From Rhynchospora pubera (lineage: Eukaryota > Streptophyta > Magnoliopsida > Poales > Cyperaceae): a stretch of 64,000 nucleotides of DNA. The translations under genes and the position numbers were made by a program. The DNA lies in assembly GCA_028095005.1 (NCBI GenBank), contig CM051459.1, positions 259,580,229 through 259,644,228 of the forward strand, read 5' to 3'. Below the pieces are notes generated by a model. That model ran no database searches and was not told the DNA's origin. It saw only the letters and a list, made by a program, of their open reading frames with translations. Of this stretch, positions 21,011 to 33,279 are shown in pieces; the first letter of the stretch is position 1; the number at the start of each line of letters is the position of its first letter.

Positions 21011-22608
21011 GGGAAATTTTTATTAAAGACAAAAATACCCTCAACAATTTTAAAAAGGACAAAACAGCACCAATAATTTTAAAATGAGCACAATTATAAC
21101 GGTAATAGCATTGCCGTTATAGTCCAGTCTTATAGCGGTAATGCTATTGCCGCTATAGCATTTTTCTTTTTCTTTTTTGGCTGACAGCCTTTTCAAAAGC
21201 AACTGATATGACTAAAATTTTAAAAAAATAAAAATTATTGCTTATAGCGGCAATTTTAATGCCGCTACAAAGGACTTTTGTTTTTTTTTTTCGGCAGATT
21301 TACTTTTACTTTTTTTCTTTTTTTTTTTTTGCTTTTACTTTGTCATTTTTATTATCATTAACATGCAATAAGTATTTGTATTTGGATTGCTATAATTATT
21401 TTATTATTTTCATTTCTAATCTTAATTAGATCATTTCTGTAAATTTTGAACCAATTAATTTACTTAGATCATATGTGTTGCATTGTTTTTTCTTATGTAT
21501 CATTTCGATTATGTGTCGTAATGCGTTGTATTATTTTTTCTTATGTCTTATTTCGATTATTTGTCGTTAGGGTTGTACAAAAAAATTAAAAATCCGCCCG
21601 ACCCGTTTAATCCGTCTTACCAGGATTAATAAAAAAAAATATGACCCGACCCAGATATACCGGGTTAGTAACTTCAAAACGCGAACCAACCCGAATCATA
21701 CTTAAACCCGTTAGAATACGGGTCGGGTTAGACGGATTGAACGGGTCGGACAGATTTCTAATTTCTTTGTACAACCCTAACGACACATAATCGAAATGAA
21801 ACATATGAAAAAATAATACAACGCATTACGACACATAATCGAAATGAGACATAGGAAAAAATAATGCAACGCATTACGACACATATGATCTAATTAAAAA
21901 ATATGACCCGACCCAGATATACCGGGTTAGTAACTTCAAAACGCGAACCAACCCGAATCATACTTAAACCCGTTAGAATACGGGTCGGGTTAGACGGATT
22001 GAACGGGTCGGACAGATTTCTAATTTCTTTGTACAACCCTAACGACACATAATCGAAATGAAACATATGAAAAAATAATACAACGCATTACGAAATATAA
22101 TCGAAATGAGACATAGGAAAAAATAATGCAACGCATTACGACACATATGATCTAATTAAATCCATTAGTTCAAAGTTTATAGAAATGATCTAATTAAGAT
22201 TAGAAAATAAAAATAATAAAATAATTGTAGCAACCCAAATACATATTACATGTTAATGTATAATAAATGGGACAAAGTAAAACAAAAAAAAAAGAAACAA
22301 CCGGAAAAAGTAAAAGTAAATATGCCGGAAAAAAAAAAACAAAAGTCCTTATAGCGGCAGTAAAATTGCCGCTATGAGCAGTATTTTTTATTTTTTTAAA
22401 AAAAATTGAATCATTTCAGTTGATTTCGAAAAAGTTGTGAGCCGAAAAAAAAAGAAAAATGCTATAGCGGTAATAGAATTACCGCTATAAGACTGGACTA
22501 TAGCGGCAATGCTATTACCGTTATAACTGTGCTCATTTTAAAATTGTTGGTGTTGTTTTGTTTTTTTTAAATTGTTGAGGGTATTTTTGTCTTTCATAAA
22601 AATTTTCC
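21011..22608. mobile_element. Mutator-like foldback element with long inverted repeats
   Basis: A 1,598-bp non-coding element flanked by an exact 9-bp direct repeat TTTATTGGG (21002-21010 and 22609-22617). The left end reads GGGAAATTTTTATTAAAGAC. The right end in reverse complement reads GGAAAATTTTTATGAAAGAC. The inverted arms extend several hundred bases and include short TAGCGGTAATGCTATTGCCGCTATA-like palindromes in each arm. The central part contains a further inverted pair (CCGACCCGTTTAATCCGTCT with AGACGGATTGAACGGGTCGG) and a 262-bp direct duplication. Long terminal inverted repeats with a 9-bp duplication point to a non-autonomous Mutator-like element. No transposase frame is present. 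Confidence 0.88.
21639..22162. repeat. 262-bp tandem duplication inside the foldback element
   Basis: The segment starting ATATGACCCGACCCAGATAT at 21639 recurs at 21901 almost without change, ending near 22162. Each unit is itself complementary to part of the left arm (about 21470-21600), so the right arm carries two copies of a sequence present once in the left arm. Confidence 0.85.
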
Positions 22609-22718
22609 TTTATTGGGTGTTATAATTATTACTTATAAATTACAATAATAATATGATTATGACTGGAATATTAAATGCATGTAATTTAAATCGGATATTA
22701 AATGAATATGAACACGAA

Positions 22719-23598
22719 TAACCCCTTTATTGTTTAATCTAGTAGCTGATTGCATACATCAAATGATAAAAAAGGCCAGACAACAAGAGATTGTGAGGGG
22801 GTTAGGCCCACCTGTAGATAATAAGGTATCCTTAACTAATCTGCATTATGCCGATGACATAATTTTATCGTGTCAAGCTGATGAAAAGATGATGCAGGCC
22901 CTCAAATGGATTTTTGTTGGTTTTGAGGCGTTGTCAGGGATAAAGATAAATTACCATAAAAGTGAGGTATATAGTATTAACATCTCTGATGAAGAAATTC
23001 AGCAGCTAGCTCACATTTTTTGTTGTAAAGTGGCCTCCTTCCCCCTGCATTATCTAGGTATCCCTATACATTGGAGAAAACCTTGTTGTAGAGATTGGCA
23101 ACAGGTGTTAGATAAATTTGAAAGGAAGTTGCAGGGTTGGCAAGAGGTACTTCTTTCTTATGGAGGCAAAGTTACACTCATTAAAAGTGTACTTTCTGCC
23201 CTTACTTTGTATATGATATCCTTCTACCGGTTACCAAGTATAATTCTGAAAAAAGATAAACAAAATTAGATCGAACTTTTCGTGGAATTCAAGTCTAAAA
23301 AAAGATATCGTTTGGTACAATAGAAGATGGTTTGTAGAAGTAAAAACCAAGGAGGGCTGGAGATACTAGACTTGAGAGTAATGAACATTGCTCTATTGTG
23401 TAAATGGTTGTGGAGGTTAAAGGATCAGTGCTCTCAGGGTTGGTGGAAAGATTTATTGCTAGATAAGTATGGTCAAAGCAACAGAAGAGCTGGTCTTTCT
23501 CACTTTTGGCAAAAAGTGATTGAATATGAGCAAGTGGTCAATATAAATTGTAGGTATCAAGTGGGCCGTGGGAGAACAATTAGGTTTTGGGAAGATAT
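22719..23598 (+). mobile_element. LINE, 5' part of a truncated copy
   Basis: The reading frame begins inside the reverse transcriptase at PLLFNLVADC and continues through the catalytic LHYADDIILSC (TAT GCC GAT GAC at 22847-22858), SGIKINYHKSE and LHYLGIPI, then the region before the zinc-binding domain (NQGGLEILDLRVMNIALLCK, WLWRL, RFWEDI). This is the plant L1-type non-LTR retrotransposon pattern. The N-terminal endonuclease and first half of the reverse transcriptase are absent, as expected for 5' truncation. A frameshift and stop near 23266-23320 break the frame. The copy is interrupted at 23599 by a copia element and resumes at 33280. It is not functional. Confidence 0.9.
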
Positions 23599-25358
23599 TG
23601 TTAGAAAATTGCCCAATTTTAATTTTGTGACTAATTACCCTTAATTAATCCAATTAAACAAAGAGCAAGAGAGATCTAGTACTTTAAGCAATAGACACAA
23701 AGAGAAAGAGGAGAAATCGATACCTCCCGCGAAATCGTATTCGCGGGGCTCGACCAAGGCATGGGAATCGATGGCGTGCCTTCTCCACCGTCTCCACCAC
23801 GTCTCGTAACCGCCCTCGAGTCCACCAAGGAGGATTAATCACGTTCTACAAGGTACGTGCTAGCATACCCAAAGAACAAGCCTAATCCCTATGGTTTTCT
23901 CTCTTGCATCAATCAACAACCTTGATTTAGTGGAGAGAAAATAGCTCAACACATGAGCAAAAGAGATAAGAAGAGGGTGAAAAATGGCGGCCTCATGGGA
24001 GGAAATGAGAGGAGAGAGAAAGCTAGGTGGAGGCTCTCATAAGTGGTCCTTATATAGAGCACAAAACCTAATTGACCTCTTGCATAATTACAACTATGCC
24101 ATCCCACCTACCACCATAATGGGCAGCCACGAAATGGGCCTTTATGGGCCATTTAACCCCTTCATTTGGACCATTAATTCATATAATTAAGGTCCCTCAA
24201 CTTTGCTCTTTAATTGGGCTATATATTTGCTATTTAAATAACGGCCCAATTCATCAATATAACCATTTATATTAATAAGTGTTGAACTAAATTAATTATT
24301 AACTCATTAATAATTGTTTTAGGATTAGTTAATGCATTAATTTATTTCTATATGATCCATTGACTTAATTAATTATAACGGTTCGCAACGGTATATAATT
24401 AATTAATCAATCTTATCATATTTCCACAGAACTTACTGCTGTGAATAAATAAATAATGCACTGTGTGATTAATGTCCTATTTGTGTGACCCTTTGAGGAT
24501 TTATGCTATGTTGGCCATGGAATTAAATCGTTATTTAATTCCAATAATCATAAGTGGTATCTAGCAACACGTTATGATTCCCAATTCGCATAAATAGTGT
24601 ACTGCTACAATATTTCAATCCTGCATAAGAGAAAAAATATGTTTCTCTATTTTGATTCTTATGTCTCACGATATCATCGTATAATCCAAGATAGGAATGT
24701 GTCATTCTTGCAGATTATACGTTTCTTGATCTAGAGTTGATCGCTTAGTTGCGCGCATACGATCCAACTCCATCAAGGGGCCCAAACAGATATCGTCACT
24801 CACTAAGTGAATTAATGAGGGACATACGGTTTTCTTGATGATTAGCTTTTCCCCGCACAATTCAAGAGAACGTAAATCAAGTCCGTATAGCAGCCCTTAA
24901 CGGGAATCAGCGGTAGACGAGATTTATAGAACCTATCCTCATGTGGAAAAGATAATCATCTCAAACTTAGAACCAAAATCATAACGAAATAAACAATGAC
25001 ACATAACACAATCCATATGTTTATTTCGTTGGGTCAAGTCCTGTACTATGTTCCATAACATATACATATGCAATTAAATTGGTAACTCTTTACCTATGAT
25101 TTGTAGAACTTAATCATCACTTAACTTGCATACTAATCTTATATGATAATTAATGTTCCTTGTTAATTATCAAGATTATGGACCGTTTAGATTTATTATT
25201 GTCATTCTAAAGAATGATCCACAGAGATCTACAATTCAGATCCTCAACCTGAATGATCTGTCAATAATAAACCTAGGAACAGATGATAAAATATCATCCA
25301 TAACATAAACTAATAATTAAGTCATTAAATTATTGACTTCTAGGACATAACTCCAACA
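23599..25358 (-). repeat. 3' LTR of the copia element
   Basis: 1,760 bp, TG...CA ends. Because the element is on the minus strand, this left copy is the 3' LTR. A CTATATAAGG TATA-like motif, read on the minus strand, lies at 24048-24057. The 68-codon plus-strand frame starting MAASWEEM is antisense to the element and is not considered a gene. Confidence 0.93.
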
Positions 25359-25373
25359 ATCTCCCACTTGGCC
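25359..25373 (-). other. Polypurine tract of the copia element
   Basis: Read on the minus strand this is GGCCAAGTGGGAGAT directly before the 3' LTR start TGTTGGAGTTATG. The AAGTGGGAGAT-TGTTGG junction is characteristic of plant copia elements and primes plus-strand synthesis. Confidence 0.85.
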
Positions 25374-26199
25374 TAGAGTCAATCAGTAGTGACTTCTAGC
25401 CAACGAAGAATTGAGAACGATGTCATATATCTACATATATACATGTCTCGGACCTCAAAATAAATAATACGCTTAAAGCTAGTGTCTCATACGTCCACCA
25501 CGTATGGATGCATAAGTGCATCTCGTATACTGCTCAAGGTAGAGGTCTAGTCAGAGTGTTCACTGTGTTCGCGAACTTGTCCAATTTTATTTGACCCTAT
25601 ATATATATATACTACTACTATATATATGTTCTTGATCATCATCATATGATATCAAGTGATATCGTTATAGATCATATTTGAATCTCCAATGTAATATTGG
25701 GTTCTTTAGGAGTAAGTAATGGTTCGAGATGCATAGAACCATAATAACTCGACTAAGAACTCGATCCGAAATAAATTTCTTTTATTGCTTCACAAGTTGC
25801 TATGTATTTTACTTTGGTGACGGAAACGGTTGTAATATTCCATTTAGAACACTTTCTAAACTTACAACACCACCTTTTAAGCAAAATATGTAGCTCAATC
25901 GTGATTACATCAATCCTTTGAAAAACTTTTATCAGTGTAACAACTTACACGAGATTTCTTTCATCTTAAGAGATGAAACATTATATCACTCTTTCTCATA
26001 AGATACTCGAGGATATCCTTGATTATCGTCCAAATGTGTCTCTCTTATATCCATTTGACAACAGTTTGTCATATCATTTGGATATTACACATTGGGGCAT
26101 ATGCATAAATATGGCATACAAAATGAAACTCACAATGAAAGAATGCTTGAACTACTTCATGCACTTTCTCGAATTGAGTTGTAATAAACCGAGTTAAAC

Positions 26200-26870
26200 A
26201 CTCAAGTCATGCCATGTGACGTACAGTTAGACATCCTTTCTTGGAGTGTAACTTTCGTGTTTCTAGAACACTTCGTCAATATATGCATATTTGCTCAAAC
26301 CTAACATCCATCATAATCTATCTTCATAGATTTGTTTCCTAGGATCAGGTGATTTCGCCCAAGTTCTCATTTGAGAAAGCATTCTCCAAAGAGATCTTGA
26401 CAATGTTCATTTTTCTTAATGTTATTCCCAATTAATGAATTGTTATCTTGAACAATACAAATAATACAATTATGCTCCCACTGAATATCTTGTTTATACA
26501 AGATACTTTTTGACGAAGCTCAACTCCTTGACTTCCTTGTCAAAACTTTTATTCCAATCTCCACAACACTTGCTTTAATCCATTAATGGATCCTTGAAGC
26601 ATGCGTATGTTTTTAGCAATACATTAAATAAAACCTCGATTTGTGTCAAATGCACAACATCTTCCTTCATTCATACGAAGAAGGCGGTTTTATGTGTTTT
26701 TCCATATATCAATATATATGAAATACAATTATTGCTAGAATGATCTTTATTGACTTATACATAGCCACAAGCAAGAGGTTGTGCTTTGTACGTAGTCAAT
26801 TAGTCATCGACTTAGACATAGCTACAAGCGAGAAGCCGCGCTTTGTACATAGTCGATTTGTTATCCATGT
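26200..26870 (-). pseudogene. Decayed copia pol (reverse transcriptase) remnant
   Basis: Translating the minus strand piecewise gives traces of copia reverse transcriptase in the expected order. KARLLACSYV (about 26814-26847) corresponds to KARLVAKGY. A SLIGNNI segment (about 26419-26440) corresponds to the part just after the catalytic YVDD of ILLIGND. A LGRNHLILG segment (about 26350-26380) corresponds to DLGEAxYILG. Stops and frame changes are frequent and the catalytic Asp pair is lost. Recognition rests on motif order, so exact limits are approximate. Confidence 0.6.
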
Positions 26871-29800
26871 CGATCTTTCCTTTTGAAGATCTAAACGTTC
26901 TTGATGGATTGCTCCTTCATGAACATCAACCAAGGTCTATACCTTGTTGTTATACATGGATTGCACTTTAAAGATCATATGAATTCAAAACATATATGTG
27001 GAATCAGATCATTCCATCGTTTCTTTGTTTATCAACGGATTCTCATATGCTAAGTACGAGAATGTTGTGACAACCTATGCACCAAAACGGCTTAGGAAAT
27101 CAACTCTCGTTGATCTTTTGTAGGATTGGTACTTGAGGTTCATGAACTTCTTCCACAACGATTTGTTGAATGAGTTCTTGACTCCTCATATATTTCATGA
27201 GTTTCTCAAACATCATCAACTCGTGAGATGGTTGAGTCCTCATTGGAAGGAGCGTACTATTAAACTTCTTTCAAAACAACTTGTGAATGAAGTTTCGCTC
27301 AACTCCCACTAAGTACCATGTATGGAGTGACAAGTTTCCCATAAGAGTACTTCTTGTAGTGACGCATAAACTATTTTAATGCTCACTTTACTCCCACTAC
27401 TTCTTCTTGAGAATTTCAATTCATCAAGACTACATTATGATTAGCAACAACTATTTTGTTCTTATCATATTCGTGGAAGTAGTGCCTTTTAATATAAAAC
27501 ATCCTACAAATATATAGTGTCTTATTTGGTTTAAGCTTACAAGTCAACAATACTTGAAATAAGCTTCTCAACACCAAATCTCGAGAAGTATTATACTTAG
27601 AGATCAAAATCTCGTAAGATACCTTCCTCAATAGACTTCGATGGAACACCATTCAGTGTAAACAATATTGTCCTCAAACATAATTCCCTAATACGAGTCG
27701 AATAAGTCAATTTGATTTATTAAGGATCGAACTATACAAAATATTGTTCGATACCTCCATTCTTGGACATATTATTCCTCATGGAGCGAGTTATGAAACT
27801 ACTTTCATACTCTTTAGATAATACTTCAAATCATATGACTTAACTACTTATTTGCCACGATTAATTTTAAGACTTCCATTTTTCTTGAACGGTCTTTTAA
27901 ACTTCACTCTTGAACTCCTTTGAACTAGTCAAAAGGTTCATACTTATACCTTATCAAATAGATATGTTAATATCTACAATGATCGTTGGTTAAGTAGTAA
28001 AGCATCAACAACCTTTCATTACACAAGTACTTATAGGTCTTTATACATCGATATGTATAAGTCCTAATTAGTTCACTTGTCCTTAAACCTTCATAGGTTA
28101 AAGGCGCTTTTGTCATTTTAACAAACATGATTCGCATATCAACCGATTTGAAATCGAATTGAATTACGAGCTCTACGTTACGGAGACTCTCGTAATGCGA
28201 TTCTCGTTTATGTATGTGACTAAGCGATTATATATAACATGAAAGTCAAATACTTTATGTCAAGTCTTACGCATCCTATTTGTCATTCAAAACTTGCTTA
28301 TCTATTTCAAGCAAATTCAATCAAGATGCATGAAATCATATAAACAAATCCATAATAAAAGAACTTGTCTTTTACTAAACATAATCATCCATCATCAAAT
28401 ATAAAATGGAGACGTTTTTGAGAGGTTTTAGAATTAAGGTACGCAACCTTCAATTCTAAACAAACTCTTAATAAAGGTAACTCTACGTGTTCAATGGTAA
28501 TGACTTAGACGAACAAGTCATTTCCTATACGGAGTTTACTTTACATCTCTCGAACATTCTCTTATTCTTCATTGCTAACACATTTCGTTAAATGCGAGCA
28601 TATGAACTAGTATCAAGTTACTAGTGTAAATTAGAGATAGTGAGATATTTGAACAACAAATATACTTTAGGATTAGAATATTTCTAATCGTCACAATCAT
28701 GGTATTTCGGACAACCTTTCAAATGCCTCCCATAAACGGCAAATGAAATATCTCATGTGACGTATGGTCATAAATGAGAGTCTCGAAATTTCAACTCATA
28801 CCTTGGTGAAGTATTTCTTGAATACTTAACCAATTACCTTTTTCACCAACAAGTGTGCGTAAAAGGTAACGTCATATCCTTTAATACTAGAAAGAGATCG
28901 TATGACAATATCAATAATCCTTGATATCGGAGATCAATATCTCTAGTTATCAATTAGCTACTTAAATCTTTCGATTTGTAAGACAATGAAACGTTCATGT
29001 ATCCTTTATAAAAGAATAATCTCTTTGTCAACTCATACTCTTTATACTCGATCATAAATGATGGAGTTAATATCTACTTTCTCCAAGAACACTTTCTTGA
29101 GTAAGTGGATAAGAGCGTACGAGTTAAATCTAGTCCATATGAATTCTCTAATTCAAAGGTCTAGAATTTTCAAATGAGGATATTAGCCAAACGCTTCATT
29201 GAATAACTTTTCACCAAAAGTCAATCAATCATCGCGTTGCTACATTCGGGTAGTTTGAGGAAAGTTTTGGGAATTGACATACTCAAATTTCTCTTCACTA
29301 AGATCGTGTCTTAGGAATCGGTATTACTTCTTTAAGTAAATACTTTTAGAAACGAGTTTGTTAATTTTTCAAAGATTGATCGCAACAAAATTAACAATTT
29401 TAACATCTATAACAAAATCAATTTAAGGTCATTTAGTTTATGCAATTGTTTTATTTATAAAACTCCCACTACATTTATTTAATGTCCCAAATGTATTTGG
29501 TTTTCCAAGATCCCGGTTTTCATCAAGTAGAGCCTGCTATGGCACGTCACCCTACTTAATTAGACAAGGTAGGTTCTCCAACCAATCATATCGTTCTATA
29601 TGATTCTTGGTTTGTGAATATCTAAGTATATTTACAAACTTCGCCCCGATGTCCAAACTCTAGTTGGGTCCATCGAAAAGTTACCTCTCACTATTTGCTC
29701 CTTGCAAATCTTAGCTATTTGCACCCCGACTACCGAATTGGCAACCATGACGTCCGCTTGGGCGGACCGCGCCATGAGTGACAATCGGCGTGAGGGGGAT

Positions 29801-31500
29801 AGAGAGAAGGAGGGCGATTTAACTTAATCGAGTTTTAGTTGGGACTATCAATCATATGACACTTGTTTGGTGGTCGTGTAAGCATACACCCATACCTAGC
29901 CTATGACAATTCATAGCAATCACAAGCAATCACATATAAGCATCTCATAGTTGTGGGTTTGTATGGCTCCCGCTTGCATTAGTTTCGCCACATCGTCCAT
30001 GGAGCAAAACTAATCTAATCCTTGTCCCTCCCACTAAATTCTATAAGGATCTAAATCCTATATAAAATAAAGGTACAAAATACATGTGAAAACATCATAT
30101 TCCCATCCTAACCTTAGGGGCATGCAAGCCTCACAAGTTACATAAAAAATTAATCAACAAATTAATTAATTAATGGCACCAAAGGCCGCATTACAAACAT
30201 TCACACATGCATTCAAATACAACCACAAGGCATTGAGTCTTGAGCCATACTAAACCCACTATCCACCTACAAAACAAAGTTAGCACATACAAGCACTTTG
30301 TTTCCAATTAACGATTTTCAAGCATCTTTGCGATTTGTTTGCCATAAGTAAATTCCGTGTACAAAATCTCAATTTTAAACAACAAAACTTGTTTAAATTC
30401 TTTTAGAAAGTTCTTTCAACATCCCATAACTGAAAGGAGATCAAACAAGGAGTTTTCTAATTGTTTTCAACTAATTTGAATACTTAGAAAAACAGTAATT
30501 TATTAAAAAACGTAACTAATGGAATCCAATAAAAACAAAGGTTTTAGGTCTCCAAAAATTCTCAAATAAATTAGTTAAGCTCCTTATCATAATTTTGATT
30601 ACCAGTAAAAATTTCAAGAAGAAGTCTTAAACCATCTGGGAGAATCAAAAATGACAAATCTCTTACAAGTGCACGAAACACCGTTATGAGATTTTCAGCT
30701 TATCCTCTCAACCATTTGGTCTGTAAGACCACCTTATATCCAGTTTTTATATATACAATATACACAGAAAAACTAGTTTAGACTATAGGCTAGCTATCCA
30801 TGAAAAGAAAACCACCAAGTTCAGTTCAAAAAGTTCGAGTTACATACTAAACAATCAACAAATTCTGTACTGGAACAGACTGTCGATCGAAATGTTTTAA
30901 CCTAGTTGAAGGTCCAAACTTCCATGAAAAGTTAAGAAACTAATTTTCCTGGAATCCTAACTCAAAATAGAACAACTCCATTTAAACAGAATTTTTAAAG
31001 GAGTTCTCAGTTGGTACAGTTTATTAGAACAATCGATTTGCTCAACAAACTGGATCTGACAAGATCTTCCTTTTCATACTTGAAAACCCACAAATTAATC
31101 CGAGTCATGCAACAATTTATACATGCTCAGAAAGAGCTTCAAGTCCTCTTTATTTCTAGCTATATAACACTGGTACTTATATTCAAAATATAAATCTTTC
31201 AAGCCATTCAAACAGGACAGTGCGAGCAGAAACTGGTTCTGCGCACTGTCGCCGTTTTATTCACAATAAATCTATACTAATTCAGAAAAATGTGAATCCA
31301 ACGCCAAAAGAATCACAATCCACAGATCTACAACTTTCATGTAGATGGAAAAAACTTCCAGAGAACTTATCAAAGCGAAAAACGCGAAACAACACAGAAA
31401 ATACCATTTCCAGACAGCAAACAAACGCATCATCTCTACTAATCCGTTAATTAGCCAATTTCTCTTAATTAAGTGTCAAAATAGCTTAAGTACGACCATG

Positions 31501-31513
31501 TGCTCTGATACCA
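31501..31513 (-). other. Primer-binding site of the copia element
   Basis: On the minus strand the sequence is TGGTATCAGAGCA, one base inside the 5' LTR. It is complementary to the 3' end of plant initiator methionine tRNA, the usual primer of copia reverse transcription. It fixes the orientation of the element. Confidence 0.93.
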
Positions 31514-31514
31514 C

Positions 31515-33274
31515 TGTTAGAAAATTGCCCAATTTTAATTTTGTGACTAATTACCCTTAATTAATCCAATTAAACAAAGAGCAAGAGAGATCTAGTACTT
31601 TAAGCAATAGACACAAAGAGAAAGAGGAGAAATCGATACCTCCCGCGAAATCGTATTCGCGGGGCTCGACCAAGGCATGGGAATCGATGGCGTGCCTTCT
31701 CCACCGTCTCCACCACGTCTCGTAACCGCCCTCGAGTCCACCAAGGAGGATTAATCACGTTCTACAAGGTACGTGCTAGCATACCCAAAGAACAAGCCTA
31801 ATCCCTATGGTTTTCTCTCTTGCATCAATCAACAACCTTGATTTAGTGGAGAGAAAATAGCTCAACACATGAGCAAAAGAGAGAAGAAGAGGGTGAAAAA
31901 TGGCGGCCTCATGGGAGGAAATGAGAGGAGAGAGAAAGCTAGGTGGAGGCTCTCATAAGTGGTCCTTATATAGAGCACAAAACCTAATTGACCTCTTGCA
32001 TAATTACAACTATGCCATCCCACCTACCACCATAATGGGCAGCCACGAAATGGGCCTTTATGGGCCATTTAACCCCTTCATTTGGACCATTAATTCATAT
32101 AATTAAGGTCCCTCAACTTTGCTCTTTAATTGGGCTATATATTTGCTATTTAAATAACGGCCCAATTCATCAATATAACCATTTATATTAATAAGTGTTG
32201 AACTAAATTAATTATTAACTCATTAATAATTGTTTTAGGATTAGTTAATGCATTAATTTATTTCTATATGATCCATTGACTTAATTAATTATAACGGTTC
32301 GCAACGGTATATAATTAATTAATCAATCTTATCATATTTCCACAGAACTTACTGCTGTGAATAAATAAATAATGCACTGTGTGATTAATGTCCTATTTGT
32401 GTGACCCTTTGAGGATTTATGCTATGTTGGCCATGGAATTAAATCGTTATTTAATTCCAATAATCATAAGTGGTATCTAGCAACACGTTATGATTCCCAA
32501 TTCGCATAAATAGTGTACTGCTACAATATTTCAATCCTGCATAAGAGAAAAAATATGTTTCTCTATTTTGATTCTTATGTCTCACGATATCATCGTATAA
32601 TCCAAGATAGGAATGTGTCATTCTTGCAGATTATACGTTTCTTGATCTAGAGTTGATCGCTTAGTTGCGCGCATACGATCCAACTCCATCAAGGGGCCCA
32701 AACAGATATCGTCACTCACTAAGTGAATTAATGAGGGATATACGGTTTTCTTGATGATTAGCTTTTCCCCGCACAATTCAAGAGAACGTAAATCAAGTCC
32801 GTATAGCAGCCCTTAACGGGAATCAGCGGTAGACGAGATTTATAGAACCTATCCTCATGTGGAAAAGATAATTATCTCAAACTTAGAACCAAAATCATAA
32901 CGAAATAAACAATGACACATAACACAATCCATATGTTTATTTCGTTGGGTCAAGTCCTGTACTATGTTCCATAACATATACATATGCAATTAAATTGGTA
33001 ACTCTTTACCTATGATTTGTAGAACTTAATCATCACTTAACTTGCATACTAATCTTATATGATAATTAATGTTCCTTGTTAATTATCAAGATTATGGACC
33101 GTTTAGATTTATTATTGTCATTCTAAAGAATGATCCACAGAGATCTACAATTCAGATCCTCAACCTGAATGATCTGTCAATAATAAACCTAGGAACAGAT
33201 GATAAAATATCATCCATAACATAAACTAATAATTAAGTCATTAAATTATTGACTTCTAGGACATAACTCCAACA
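31515..33274 (-). repeat. 5' LTR of the copia element
   Basis: 1,760 bp, identical to the left LTR at all but three positions by my comparison. As the 5' LTR it should hold the promoter. A CTATATAAGG motif on the minus strand lies at 31964-31973, which would place transcription start roughly 430 bases before the LTR end. Confidence 0.93.
31964..31973 (-). promoter_or_regulatory. TATA-like motif in the 5' LTR
   Basis: CTATATAAGG on the element's coding strand. It is the best TATA candidate in the LTR and sits in a position suited to a U3/R border. Inferred from sequence only. Confidence 0.5.
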
Positions 33275-33279
33275 GATAT

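Larger units (their letters stand above)
23599..33274 (-). mobile_element. Ty1/copia LTR retrotransposon nested in the LINE
   Basis: A 9,676-bp element with two 1,760-bp LTRs (23599-25358 and 31515-33274), flanked by the 5-bp duplication GATAT (23594-23598 and 33275-33279). Its ends read TGTTAG...CCAACA on the plus strand. The orientation is minus: a 13-base initiator-Met-tRNA primer site lies at 31501-31513 and a purine-rich tract at 25359-25373. By my reading the LTRs differ at only three positions (23967/31883 T/G, 24823/32739 C/T, 24957/32873 C/T), so the insertion is young. The 6.1-kb interior has no frame longer than about 80 codons on the coding strand, only decayed pol traces. This copy must have been moved by proteins supplied by another element. 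Confidence 0.93.

Noticed and set aside
23984..24190. 68-codon plus-strand frame starting MAASWEEM, present identically at 31900-32106
   Set aside because: It lies in both LTRs and is antisense to the retrotransposon. The duplication is simply the LTR pair.
31900..33274. Possibility that the flanking repeats are an assembly duplication
   Set aside because: A 5-bp GATAT target duplication, TG...CA ends, primer site and purine tract in the correct places explain them as LTRs.
23599..33274. Endogenous pararetrovirus as an alternative for the long repeat element
   Set aside because: The long direct LTRs, GATAT duplication and copia-type primer and purine tracts fit an LTR retrotransposon, and no movement or coat protein signature is seen.
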